Made by a program: the position numbers and the translations under genes. From Thereva unica (taxonomy: Eukaryota; Arthropoda; Insecta; Diptera; Therevidae), in contig OX465281.1 in assembly GCA_949987705.1 (NCBI GenBank), positions 168,158,516 to 168,222,515 of the forward strand: 64,000 nt of DNA. Direction: 5' to 3'. The notes below the pieces were generated by a model, which was not told where the DNA came from, made no database searches, and worked only from the letters and a program-made list of their open reading frames with translations. This document shows positions 43,415-53,028 of this stretch, one piece after another. Position 1 is the stretch's first letter. Each line of letters begins with the position of its first letter.

Positions 43415-46400
43415 TGTAACGGACGCCCTATGGGGCTTAACACGCCTGCGCGCTTTAAGAAGAAAAAAAAAATTTTTTTTATCTCCCGCCACTGTTAAAT
43501 TCCTATAACAAATAAATAAAAGCCGCAAGACAACATTTCACAAACTATACACCCAAAAAGGCATGAGCCATAAACCAATCGAATGATGACAATTAAAACC
43601 TAATGATGGATACAAAATATTGTGAGAATGCATCGAAGCTGATCAGCGGCAATCGCGACACCTGAACGAAAGCACTATCCTCGGCACTATAGGGAAAATA
43701 ACCGACAGCGCAAACAATTGAGGAATATCCTCATAATGCTAGATATATACTGCTGTTAGTTAACTCTCATTAGTTCGTGTATTAGCACACTAGGGCAAGA
43801 AAATTGCAAAGCATACTCTCATTATACCTGGGACACATACCTACACCATCATGATTAGATTAACATTCATTATCGTGGCAAGACCTATCAAAATAAATGT
43901 CCAAAATAAAAATATTGTCCTTAAGTGACATCTGTGGGATAAATTAGAAACGACATTTTAAAATAAAATAATTTGATTTGACACTAGTTAAACAGCAATA
44001 TGTAAGGACGTTATGTTTCCAACTTAGAATCTGCCAACATAATTAAGATGTAGTGTGTCAAAAAGTATTATTTTCAATAAATTCTGTTTTTATAACCAGC
44101 TGATAGATGGCCATGGTGATAAGGCTGGAGAATTCCGCGATAATCTCTTTAAGCAATTTCAGCTTTAGTAGGCTAAACACACAATTCAGACATCCAATTC
44201 ACCAACCACAGAAATAGAAGATTCATTTAAATTTCCTTGAAATTATGCACAGACAGAAAAGAAGTTAAAAATAATTTTTTGAAAAAAAAAAAAAAAAAAA
44301 AAAAATTCAATTTTAAACGGTGGGAAAAATCTTGCCAAGATTCTTGCCCCGTATTACAAATGGAAAAGAACGCACCCACAGGGAGAGACTCGAAGTAGAG
44401 GTCAGGACAAGAGACGCGATTCCGACGGACTTGTGGGAACAGAGTCTGTTTGGCGGTGAATCGAAGAGGTGGTCAAAAGCGGAGTGTGTAAAAAAAAAAA
44501 AAACTAAAGGATGTACTACTAAAAACTGGAACGTGGCGACGAGAAACAAAAAAAAAGCAAAATTTTTGTAGAGGAAGGCGGAGGAGAAAAAGCGGAAGTT
44601 CTCAGGATCAAAAAGGCGAAAGGTGAAACCAGGCGGCAGACGCAGGTATCCCGGAGACGAAGACATATGCGGTGTTCCGGAAAATTCCATCCCCGAAGAG
44701 CGCGTGTCATTTTTAGACACAGAAGGGCGCCGTCGCTGCCATTATTGAAGAAAACCAAAATTCTTGTATGGTGTTAAGTTAACACTTAAGGTATGTCTCA
44801 GTTTTTTTCTTTTGGGTATTAGTCTTCCCTAAAAGACTAAGAAGAAATTAAGGAGAAGGAAGTCGGGTCACGGCCACGTGTGCCGTCTGGAAGTACCGGT
44901 GCCATTGTGCAAATTTCATAAAGGAGAAGGAATCCCGTACCAACGGACACGAACTCATCATGGACCACCAATAAATTATTACATTAAAATCATTTTCTAT
45001 AAAACTTTTATATTCCGATATTTAGAGGTTGTTCCAGGAATTTGTAAATTTTTTTTTCTGTGATTGACATCACCTTGCATTTTTTTTTGTCAATGATAAC
45101 CTGAGATTTTCAATTTGTCATGTTCGATTCCGTTACTACGGAAATTGCGAAATGTTTTTTTTTGGGTTTATGGTGATTAACGTCACCTGATTTTTGATAA
45201 AGCCAAGTCGAGTTCAGGAAATATGCTTTGGATTACTAAGTTAAGATCTTATTATATAAAGATTTGAGAAAATCAAATGAACTTTTGATAAGGATAAGTC
45301 GAGTTCCTGTAGTATGTATTTTTAGTTAAAGAATTATTATGTAAAGTTTTGAAGGAATTTTAGTACCTATTAAGCGAGTTTGGTGATTAACATCACATGA
45401 CGTTTGATTAAAATAAGTCGAGTTCTTTAATACGTTCTTTTTATTAAGTTAGCGTTTTATTATATAAAGTTTTGAGAAAAATTTAGTACACATTAATCCA
45501 TTCTTTTGATTAAAATTACATGAGTTCCTTTTGCTAAAGATGAGAGGAGGTATTTAAAAATGTTTTTCTTTGTATTATTAAGTCTGAGTATTATAATAAG
45601 AAATTTTGAAAGAATTTAGAACATAGTAAGCGATTTTTTTTGTTGGCTGTCATCACCATTAGTTTAATGTATGAATTTCGGTCATATACCTTTAAATTTG
45701 TTAAGCTACGCAGTGTTGATATTCAATTGTCAGCATGGTAATTTGGAATATTTTCAAAACTAAATTTTATATGAATTGTGTATGAGTTAAACTATACTCA
45801 TGAAGTGTTTAGCTATTCTATTGTCCAGTTTGCTCTACCTAGTTTTTTTTTATTTTTTTTTACGAGACGATTAGGGGTTGCATTGGACAGGGTGTGAACT
45901 AATTCTGAGATTTGGTAGGCAATAAAGGCGACATTCAAGTGGAACTTTGGGGGATGTCTTCCGAAGTAGGAATTAAGTTTTGTTGTGAAGACGCTTTCTT
46001 ACGATTTTCAGGCCAGGTGACGTTGTTAGTGAGGAATTTCAGATCGCGTAGAATAAACATACCCGTAATTTTAGAAAGTCAATTTTAGGTTTTTGAAACT
46101 ATTGAGGCTGATAAAGAATGCGTTTTAAAAGGAATTCTTTTGTGTCAGGGTTTTGTTCATGGTAAGGAGTTTGATAATTGGAGCATTCCTCGAGGTTAGT
46201 TGAAGTTTGGGTTGGCCCATATCGTTTAGAGTTTTATTAGAATTTCGACCAGTGGTTTACCCTCCCTCACCTTTTCGTAAGCATTGCAACTAGTGAGTAG
46301 GTGATTTTTAATGTTGTTGGCCTGTTTCATAAGAATGAATAAGAACACTAAGTGAGTTCTGGAAACTAAATTTTTAAATAGTAGTATACAAGCTAGAGAT

Positions 46401-47226
46401 TTGATATTGATACCTAGCACTTAGTATGAATTTAATTCCAAGTATCATTAGTAGCTCATCCGAAATGTAATCTATCCTGAATTTGTAACCTAAATTGGAA
46501 AAAAAAAATATAAAATAAAAAAGGGAAACACTCCCGTTAAGTTTGTATAGATCTTAGCATTAAGCTCTCTTTTAGTTATAAGGAACTAGGCCATGAGATT
46601 ATATGTATCCTATCTGTTCTATATTATTAAAAAGAAAAAAGTGAATCAGGAAAAATTACGTGTACTTACTTCGACTATCCGACTCCCCCAAGCATTTTGA
46701 TTACTTTCTTTATTAGCATTTAGGATTGACAACGATGGACCAGGTAGCGTAAGAGCCACGAAGTAAGGACCCCGGGCTAAGGAATGCCCCGAACAAGGTA
46801 GGTACCCCAATGTGGGCTGCGACATCTCTCTCTCCGGATGGTTTGAAACAGTGACCACGCATGGCGTAAAGATTCGACGGCTTCCCTCTCGTTCAGCACC
46901 AAACCCCCCCTGTCGCATGACTCAATTGTCTTTATAGCACGCGGAATTTTTTCATTGTCAGCTAACTGTCGGCCAATGGCCATCCCTGCACCAAGAACCC
47001 CCCCCACGGCGAGCTAAGCAGCGCAGCGCTAGGCGTGCTAATTGTCGGTGCAGAGGAGACCTCACTTCCTCGCGATAGATGTTGGTGGTTTTATTTCCTT
47101 CAGCCACATTTGGTCTTATGGACTCAGCTTCCCACTCCGAATTTTTTTTATGCTGTCCTGGTATACTTTCTTCCCGTTGCTCTTCGTGTCCAGAACACAG
47201 TATATGACTCCCTAACGACAGTTACA
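43415..47226 (+). repeat. 3' LTR, 3,812 bp
   Basis: TGTAACGGACGCCC to CGACAGTTACA, nearly identical to 32236-36041. The 6-bp length difference comes from the A-run near 44283-44305. Followed by AACT and the interrupted R1 sequence. Confidence 0.95.
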
Positions 47227-49140
47227 AACTTGGTCAATACTGGAGGCGAAAAAACCTTCCAAAGGGGTGGGAGATCATCTGTAATCGACATCACTTATGT
47301 GAGCGATTCAGTGGCCAAGGACCTACAGTGGTGGGTGAGCGATTTGTACACGCACAGCGACCACCAAGCCATCATCTTCGAGGTAGGCCAGAGTATAGAA
47401 AAGAGGAATCCTACGTACGGAACGGCTAGAGGATGGGCCGTAAATAAACTCCACACAGAGGTGTTCGAGGAAGTATTCCTGCATGATGCGAGGCCGGCAG
47501 GAGGTGCCAGGGAAGGGGCAGAGCGAATCGTAGATTCACTAAAGCGGGCATGTGATGCATCCATGCCTCGGCGCGCCGGCAATCGGCAACACCCACCAAA
47601 CTTCTGGTGGAACGCCGAGATCAACGAATGCCGAAGGGCCTGCCTGAAAGCGAGAAGGAGAACTCAAAGAAATCGGAACCGTCCTGATTTCGATGAACTC
47701 CTTCAGAGATATAAGGAAGCGAGGAGAAGGCTGAACAAGGCCATCGCTAGAAGTAAATCCGAGCACTTCAAAAGATTGTGCAGAGAAGCGGACTCGGACC
47801 CCTGGGGTGGAGCCTATAAAATGGTTATGTCAGCGGTCAAGGGCAAACGCTCTCCGCCGATCACCTGCCCCGCGCTGCTCCAGAGCATTGTGTACGTCCT
47901 GTTTCCACAGAACGTACGCGCCGTCGAACTACCCACCCTTCAGGTGGACCCAGAAGAGGTACCTGCGGTGACCGCAGATGAGATTCTGGAGGCTGCAAAA
48001 GAGGTAGCCATCAATAAGGCCCCTGGCATGGATGGCATACCAAATAAAGCGGCGAAGCTAGCAGTCTTCACAGCGTGCCTGAGAGAGGGGATATTCCCGT
48101 AGCGATGGAAACAGCAGAAACTCGTGCTCCTACCGAAGCCGAACAAGCCTTTAGGGGACCCATCGTCCTACAGACCGATATGCCTCCTTAGTTGCATAGG
48201 CAAACTTTTCGAGCGGGTGATCTGTAACAGGATTCTCCCTAGCGTCGAAAGGGCAGGTGGCCTGTCGGACAAGCAATTCGGCTTCAGAAAGGCAAGGACG
48301 ACGACTGAAGCAGTCAATATGGTGGTGGGCATAGCAAGAGCCGCCATAGAGAAAAATCAAGCGTAGGCGATTTGTGCAGCACTCGCAAGAATGCTGCCCA
48401 ATGTTGGGGGCCCTAGACCGAGTCGCCGCCTCCTCTTGGGGAGGGTGGTCAGCTCAGTCCTGTTATACGCAGCGCCAGCAGCGTTAAACAGGACTGCAAA
48501 TTGTAGGAAATGGAGGGCCGCATATAGGTTAAGTGCACTACGCGCTTGCTGCGCGTACAGGACCACGTCCGACGATGCGGCGTGCGTGATAGCGGGGATG
48601 ATCCCCGTAGATATTCTGGCGAGGGAGGGTATGCGTCTCTATGATCCAGAATATGGTGGAGGGGAGCCAAGAAGGGTGCGGCGGCAGATTGCGCGCTGCG
48701 AGTCCTTAAGGAAATGGCAGGCGAAGTGGGACGAGTCTGTTAAGGGTCGTTGGACCCACAGACTTATCCCTAATGTGGAAATATGGGCTACGAGGGAGCG
48801 TGGGGAAGTAAGTAACGACCTCACGCAGTTCCTGAGCGGACATGGGGGGTATAGGAAATACCTCCACCGCTTCGGGCACGATGACTCACCGTTGTGTCCG
48901 GTGTGCCCAGCGACGGAGGAAGACGCAGAACACGTCTTCTTTACCTGTTCGAGATTCACCGAGGAAAGGGCGAAACTAGAAGAAAGGGTCGAGGAGCCAC
49001 TAACGCCCGAAAACATCCTAGACCATATGATGAGGTCTGTGGAAATGTGGAGGACGTGGAAGCAACCCTAAAGACCATTCACAGAAAGCTGAGCTGACCC
49101 CCGCGATGTAATGCTTATTAGCCAGTCCCGCGGGGGGTGG
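47227..49140 (+). pseudogene. R1-type LINE ORF2 remainder, RT core deleted
   Basis: Continues the R1 element split by the Gypsy insertion. It has the end of the endonuclease (VIDITYVSD, HSDHQAIIFEV), linker and RT fingers (NKAPGMDGIPNKA; after a stop near 48100, SYRPICLLSCIGKLFE and QFGFRKARTTTEA). It then jumps at about 48365 to the thumb and C-terminus, so the palm with the catalytic YADD box is deleted. The end carries the C-terminal zinc motif CPVCPATEEDAEHVFFTC typical of R1-clade elements. ORF2 ends at 49071. A hairpin, CCCCCGCG (49098-49105) with CGCGGGGG at about 49129, lies in the 3' UTR. Clearly dead. Confidence 0.88.
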
Positions 49141-49305
49141 ATCACGTCGGAGGGGCTTTTTTAGTTCTCATGTTCATAGACCCATAGATGCGTATGTGCA
49201 CTTATGTGTCCATATGTGTGTATGTGTAGATTTACGTGAAACATAACCGTCATGCGGGATCGGCCAGTAAAGGGCACATCAGTAATGCCGGTAGCGAATG
49301 CTTTT
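49141..49305. other. R1 tail and spacer
   Basis: GT-rich sequence (TGTGTCCATATGTGTGTATG) after the R1 3' UTR. No gene seen. Confidence 0.4.
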
Positions 49306-49605
49306 TTACCCAGAAATTTCTGTTATTATTATTAAATAATAGATATTTGGCGAGTTTTTATGTTTTTGGCAAAGATGCTCTATGGAGTTTAGATGTGAGT
49401 TCGAAAGTATCCCGGTACAAGTATCCAGAGCCTTGAATTTAGAGCGCAATGTTCGGGTGGATATAAAATTACGTCTTACACCCAGCTTTTCCGCATTTTT
49501 TTTTAAATGTTCTTTTAAAGAATTTGTGTAAGTTTTATGGTCCATAATACCTTCAATTATGAGGAGATCGCCCACCCCGTCATAGTCAACAAATGTTTTT
49601 TTTTC
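49306..49605 (-). pseudogene. Tc1/mariner-type transposase fragment
   Basis: The minus-strand frame reads GVGDLLIIEGIMDHKTY, LKEHLKKNAEKLGVRR and, further on, NSHLNSIEHLCQKH. This corresponds to the middle and C-terminal part of Tc1-like DD34E transposases, where P-D-L-N-P-I-E-H-L-W is usual. The catalytic Asp (usually QQDNDPKH) is lost and the Glu lies in the decayed IEHL motif. About 95 codons remain of some 340. Dead remnant. Confidence 0.7.
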
Positions 49606-49632
49606 CCAGAATAAGAAAGTTTGGAGTGTTTC

Positions 49633-49900
49633 CTATGAATAATGTCCAGGCAATTTTTATGCTACGGCCTTTACTTTCAAAGTTATAAGCAATTTAAATG
49701 CTAAAACTGGCCTTATTTGGGGAAATTGCAAGCAATTTTGACTTTAAAATTGTCACTTGGTTTTTTTCGACATAAGCTTAGGAAAAAGAGTACTAAAAAA
49801 GTACGAAATTAGCGCCAATTTTAGTATTAAAATTGCTCACAACTTCGAAAGTAAAGGCCGTCGCATAAAAATTGTTTGGACATTATTCATTATTCTTATA
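49633..49900. mobile_element. Short inverted-repeat element (MITE)
   Basis: GAATAATGTCCAGGCAATTT and ACGGCCTTTACTTTC near 49638-49680 have complements at 49847-49893 (GAAAGTAAAGGCCGTCG, ATTGTTTGGACATTATTC). The arms are about 65-80 bp with several mismatches. No ORF. It could be the non-autonomous relative of the Tc1 fragment beside it. Confidence 0.7.
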
Positions 49901-49936
49901 TGCAGTATGATATTTTCGTTCCTAGTGTTAAGCAGA

Positions 49937-49950
49937 ACAAAGTCAATTTG
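49937..49950 (+). repeat. Target-site duplication of the Penelope-like element, left
   Basis: ACAAAGTCAATTTG, repeated exactly at 57423-57436. Confidence 0.8.
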
Positions 49951-50290
49951 ATAATTAATTGAATAATCGAGCTTGAGGTCTTTTTAATATTATTTATTTA
50001 TTCTTGTATATTTCGGTCTTCTTCGTAGACCATCATCAGCATATCTATTACACAAAAAAAAATTATAAAACAGTAGCACAAAATTAAAAAATATCACAAA
50101 CCTTTTAACTAAAACACTTACGTTTAAAAATTATAAACTATGACATAACAATAATAAAAAACAAAAACCAAGTAATTTAAACTTGACAACAACGTCCCGC
50201 CAAAGTATATTTGATACAACTAGACATTATGCCTTCATTTTCGATTTATAAATCAGGTGTCTAAATGTGTGCGCTACATTCTCCGTGTCG

Positions 50291-50636
50291 GCCTTAAGCT
50301 GGTGACATATCCCAGCCGTACATGCATTGCATTCAGAGGCTCCATGAAATCCGGCGAATTTCGTCTGACATATAATTACATGGTTTGCATTCCGTGCCGG
50401 CTGTCACACATAGCCCGAAAATCTAAGTAACGTGTTCATGTGTTTGTGTGCTTATGCTTGTGTGTGCTATCTCGAATGCGGCAATGCAGAAAAAGTTGAA
50501 AGTAGCCCGACCTTTGCGTGGCATGCCTTCCACTCACGGGATATTCCGTCAGCTCGCATTTGAATACACACACTTCTACATTATCTGTCAACGAATGCAA
50601 TGCATGTACGGCTTGGATATGTCACCAGCTTTATAG
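50291..50636. repeat. Inverted duplication inside the Penelope 3' region
   Basis: TTAAGCTGGTGACATATCCC, then AGCCGTACATGCATTGCA at 50291-50329 is repeated in reverse orientation at 50598-50636 with about two differences. The right copy is the end of the GIY-YIG reading frame. Confidence 0.8.
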
Positions 50637-50833
50637 TTGATCCGATGATCCTTCGGTATGTTAATAATGTGTAACATTTCCAGTGTAAGTCTCTTGTTGT
50701 ACATGTTCTCAGTCTGTAGTATACGAACGTTGTCAAAGTCGGGGGCATGTGCGTGCTCCGCACAGTGGGACGAAAGCGCCGTTCTTTGTGAATTGTCTGT
50801 ATTGCGGCTTCGTAAATTCGATTTGTGTCCACT
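50588..50833 (-). pseudogene. GIY-YIG endonuclease, C-terminal half (Penelope)
   Basis: The minus-strand frame reads GHKSNLRSRNTDNSQ, ALSSHCAEHAHAPDFDNV and LTLEMLHI, the conserved His, the DFDNV segment and the catalytic-type Glu of Penelope GIY-YIG domains. It ends with a stop at 50588. Its first half lies at 56983-57328. The two halves abut exactly at the foldback-like insertion, with a 2-bp AG duplication. Confidence 0.8.
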
Positions 50834-51130
50834 CCCTGCAAACAATTTCTCGGCTGCTCGTTTTCTCGAGCTATTTTCGAAAGACAACTTGTCGAGAATT
50901 ATTCGAGAAACAATCGTTAAAACGATCCCTAAAGCTTTCACGCTCTTTTCATGGTTTTGTTTGCTTCTTCCTTCCAGAATTGCTTTGTTTTGCTATCGGG
51001 TGAGGAGTATATGAGTGTGTGTGCGTGAAGATGTCTTGCCGGCGCAGGCGCGGTGGAAGTTAGCTGGGCGGCCTTTTCAGTAGCTAAATCCTGGTTAAGA
51101 CGTGCGCGTGCGTTTTTTGAAAGTGAAAAT

Positions 51131-51462
51131 TAGAGAATCATTTTTATGAATATGTTTCGTTTTTTCGAATCGATATCGAATGAATCTCGAATAATTTTTG
51201 TTTCGTTTTTTCGAATCGATATCAAATGAATCTCGAATGGTTTATTTGAATACATGTTTCGTTTTTTCGAATCGATATCGAATGAATCTCGAATATGTTT
51301 CGTTTTTTCGAATCGATATCGAATGAATCTCGAATATGTTTCGTTTTTTCGAATCGATATCGAATGAATCTCGAATGATTTATTTGAATACATGTTTCGT
51401 TTTTTCGAATCGATATCGAATGAATCTCGAATATGTTTCGTTTTTTCGAACCGATATCGAAT
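51131..51462 (+). repeat. Left array of the TCGATATCGA repeat
   Basis: Units of TTTCGTTTTTTCGAATCGAT, ATCGAATGAATCTCGAAT alternate between a short spacer (ATG) and a long one (GATTTATTTGAATACATG). The array is interrupted by the LINE and continues at 56109. Confidence 0.9.
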
Positions 51463-51674
51463 ATTGTGAATTGTAATGTCGACTGAGTAGACGTGCCTAC
51501 GTAGAGCTCCCGGTTTTTTTTTAAATTATCCGTTTACATCCTTAATTCGGAACCATTTTTCCGATCGCCAAGTATTTATTACCAAGTTTATTTCCACTTT
51601 TGTATTAAACCCGGAGTGCGATTGTGCTTTTTCCTTCTTTTTTTCCGTCCTTTATTTTTTTTTCCTGCTTCTAA

Positions 51675-52556
51675 ATGTCGAAATCGAGCCAGGCAAGACC
51701 GAAAACCAGAAAATGTGCCGAAAGTGCAAACGTTAATTCCGCTAGGGACAGCACACCCGCCAGCAGTAGCAGACATACCAGCAGCACCAGCAGAACGCCC
51801 AGATCGACATCGGTGTCAGGCCCTGAAGACAGCTTTGAGCTTCTCGAAAAAAAGCTCTTACTAAGCCTCAGTCGCATGCTTAATGATCAATTTGCGAGCT
51901 TCGAAGAACGTCTGATCTCGCTCGAAACTCGCCTTTTTGCTCGCATTGATGAGGTATGTGAAACCTTAAATAATAAATACGCAGGGCTGAGAGACGATGT
52001 GGAAACTGCTCAACATGACATCGCTGTAGTTTCCAACGAACTTGAGGAACTGCGCCGGCAGTTACGACTTCAAGATCTAGTCATTCGCGGCGTTCCGGTG
52101 TGTGATAACGAAAACCCGAGGCACATCCTAGATTCACTTGCCTCCACCATCGGGCACACATTGTCACCGTTCGTCAACGTGTTCCGGCCGCATCCACGAA
52201 AACGCATGAACTCCCCGACTGGCAGCGCGGTGACTCCTAGCTCATTACTGATTGTTAAATTTCCTTCGGGCAATGAGCAGCAGGAGTTCCTAAGAAAAGC
52301 CCGGCAGCACGGCACTCTCACCCTAAACAAATTAAATCTGGGATTCTCATCGGACAGCGTTGTTCGCTTGAGCGAAAGCCTGACGCCAAAAAATGAGGAC
52401 ATTTATCGCACAGCAAGAAAACTGCAGATGAAGAATCTTGTCACCGCAGTGTTTTCTCGTCAAGGCCGGGTTTTTGTTCAATTGGACAAAGATCAACGAC
52501 CCCAAATATTCAGATCAGCCATTGACCTGAACGATGCCGTTTCTGCCAGGCCTTAG
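51675..52556 (+). CDS. CR1-like LINE ORF1 (coiled-coil RNA-binding protein)
   Basis: 293 aa. Residues 1-50 are Ser/Arg/Thr-rich. About 50-125 form a long coiled coil with LLEKKLLLSLSRMLNDQF and EERLISLETRL. About 125-230 fold like the RRM-type domain of L1-like ORF1 proteins (LQDLVIRGVPV, SLLIVKFPSGNEQQEFLRKA). About 230-293 fit the C-terminal domain (LTPKNEDIYRTARKL). Such proteins trimerise and act as nucleic-acid chaperones. The ATG is the first in frame. Intact. Confidence 0.88.
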   Translation: MSKSSQARPKTRKCAESANVNSARDSTPASSSRHTSSTSRTPRSTSVSGPEDSFELLEKKLLLSLSRMLNDQFASFEERLISLETRLFARIDEVCETLNNKYAGLRDDVETAQHDIAVVSNELEELRRQLRLQDLVIRGVPVCDNENPRHILDSLASTIGHTLSPFVNVFRPHPRKRMNSPTGSAVTPSSLLIVKFPSGNEQQEFLRKARQHGTLTLNKLNLGFSSDSVVRLSESLTPKNEDIYRTARKLQMKNLVTAVFSRQGRVFVQLDKDQRPQIFRSAIDLNDAVSARP

Positions 52557-52689
52557 CTCAGGAGAAGCATCTGGATTTTGGAGCATCCCTTTCAACACCG
52601 GGAATATTACAATAGAGCACGCGGCAAATTTGTTGTTAGCCTTTTTCTTCTTGTAATGATGGAATATTCCTCACTGATGTTATCGTGTT

Positions 52690-52895
52690 TTAAATTTCTA
52701 GATTTTTTTTATTTTTGTTTTTATTTTTATTTTAATTTTAATTTTAATTTCAATTTTAATTTTTGTTTTTATTTTTATTTTAATTTTTTATTTTTATTTT
52801 TATTTTTGTTTTTATTTTTATTTTTATTTTTGTTTTTATTTTTGTTTTGTTTTTATTTTTATTCTTATTTTTATTCTATTTATTTATTTATTTAT
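52690..52895 (+). repeat. AT-microsatellite between the LINE ORFs
   Basis: About 200 bp of TTTTTA, TTTTTG and TTTTAA units ending in (TTTA)n. It is unusual to find such a tract between ORF1 and ORF2. Replication slippage here could change ORF spacing. Confidence 0.9.
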
Positions 52896-53028
52896 TCGTG
52901 TATAGGGTATGACATGTGTAACATATTGAATTATTTTGTATTGCATGACATGCGTAGCGTATTGATTATGAAGTGCGCTCGTGTTGATAGAGCACTTTGC
53001 TGGGCCCCGGTATTGATTGCTTTTGCGG

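Larger units (their letters stand above)
32236..47226 (+). mobile_element. 14,991-bp Ty3/Gypsy LTR retrotransposon with 3.8-kb LTRs
   Basis: Both ends are TGTAAC...GTTACA. The flanks are AACT on both sides (32232-32235 and 47227-47230), a 4-bp TSD. The R1 sequence resumes after the right end. Order: LTR, PBS, 1.47-kb leader, gag, pol (protease, RT, RNase H, integrase), 1.4-kb 3' region, LTR. There is no envelope ORF and no chromodomain. LTR length, the tRNA-Lys primer and the domain order recall the Osvaldo/Ulysses group of fly Gypsy elements, which is an inference. The LTRs differ by only a handful of changes, so the insertion is young. Confidence 0.96.

Noticed and set aside
47035..47226. 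LTR-R1 fusion ORF starting at 47035 (355 codons) as a real chimeric gene
   Set aside because: The frame enters from the LTR by chance. The R1 part has stops downstream and lacks the RT core.
51131..51462. CRISPR-like array (regular repeats and spacers)
   Set aside because: Spacers are short, recur in two classes and are not unique. The array is mirrored at 56318, and the context is eukaryotic.
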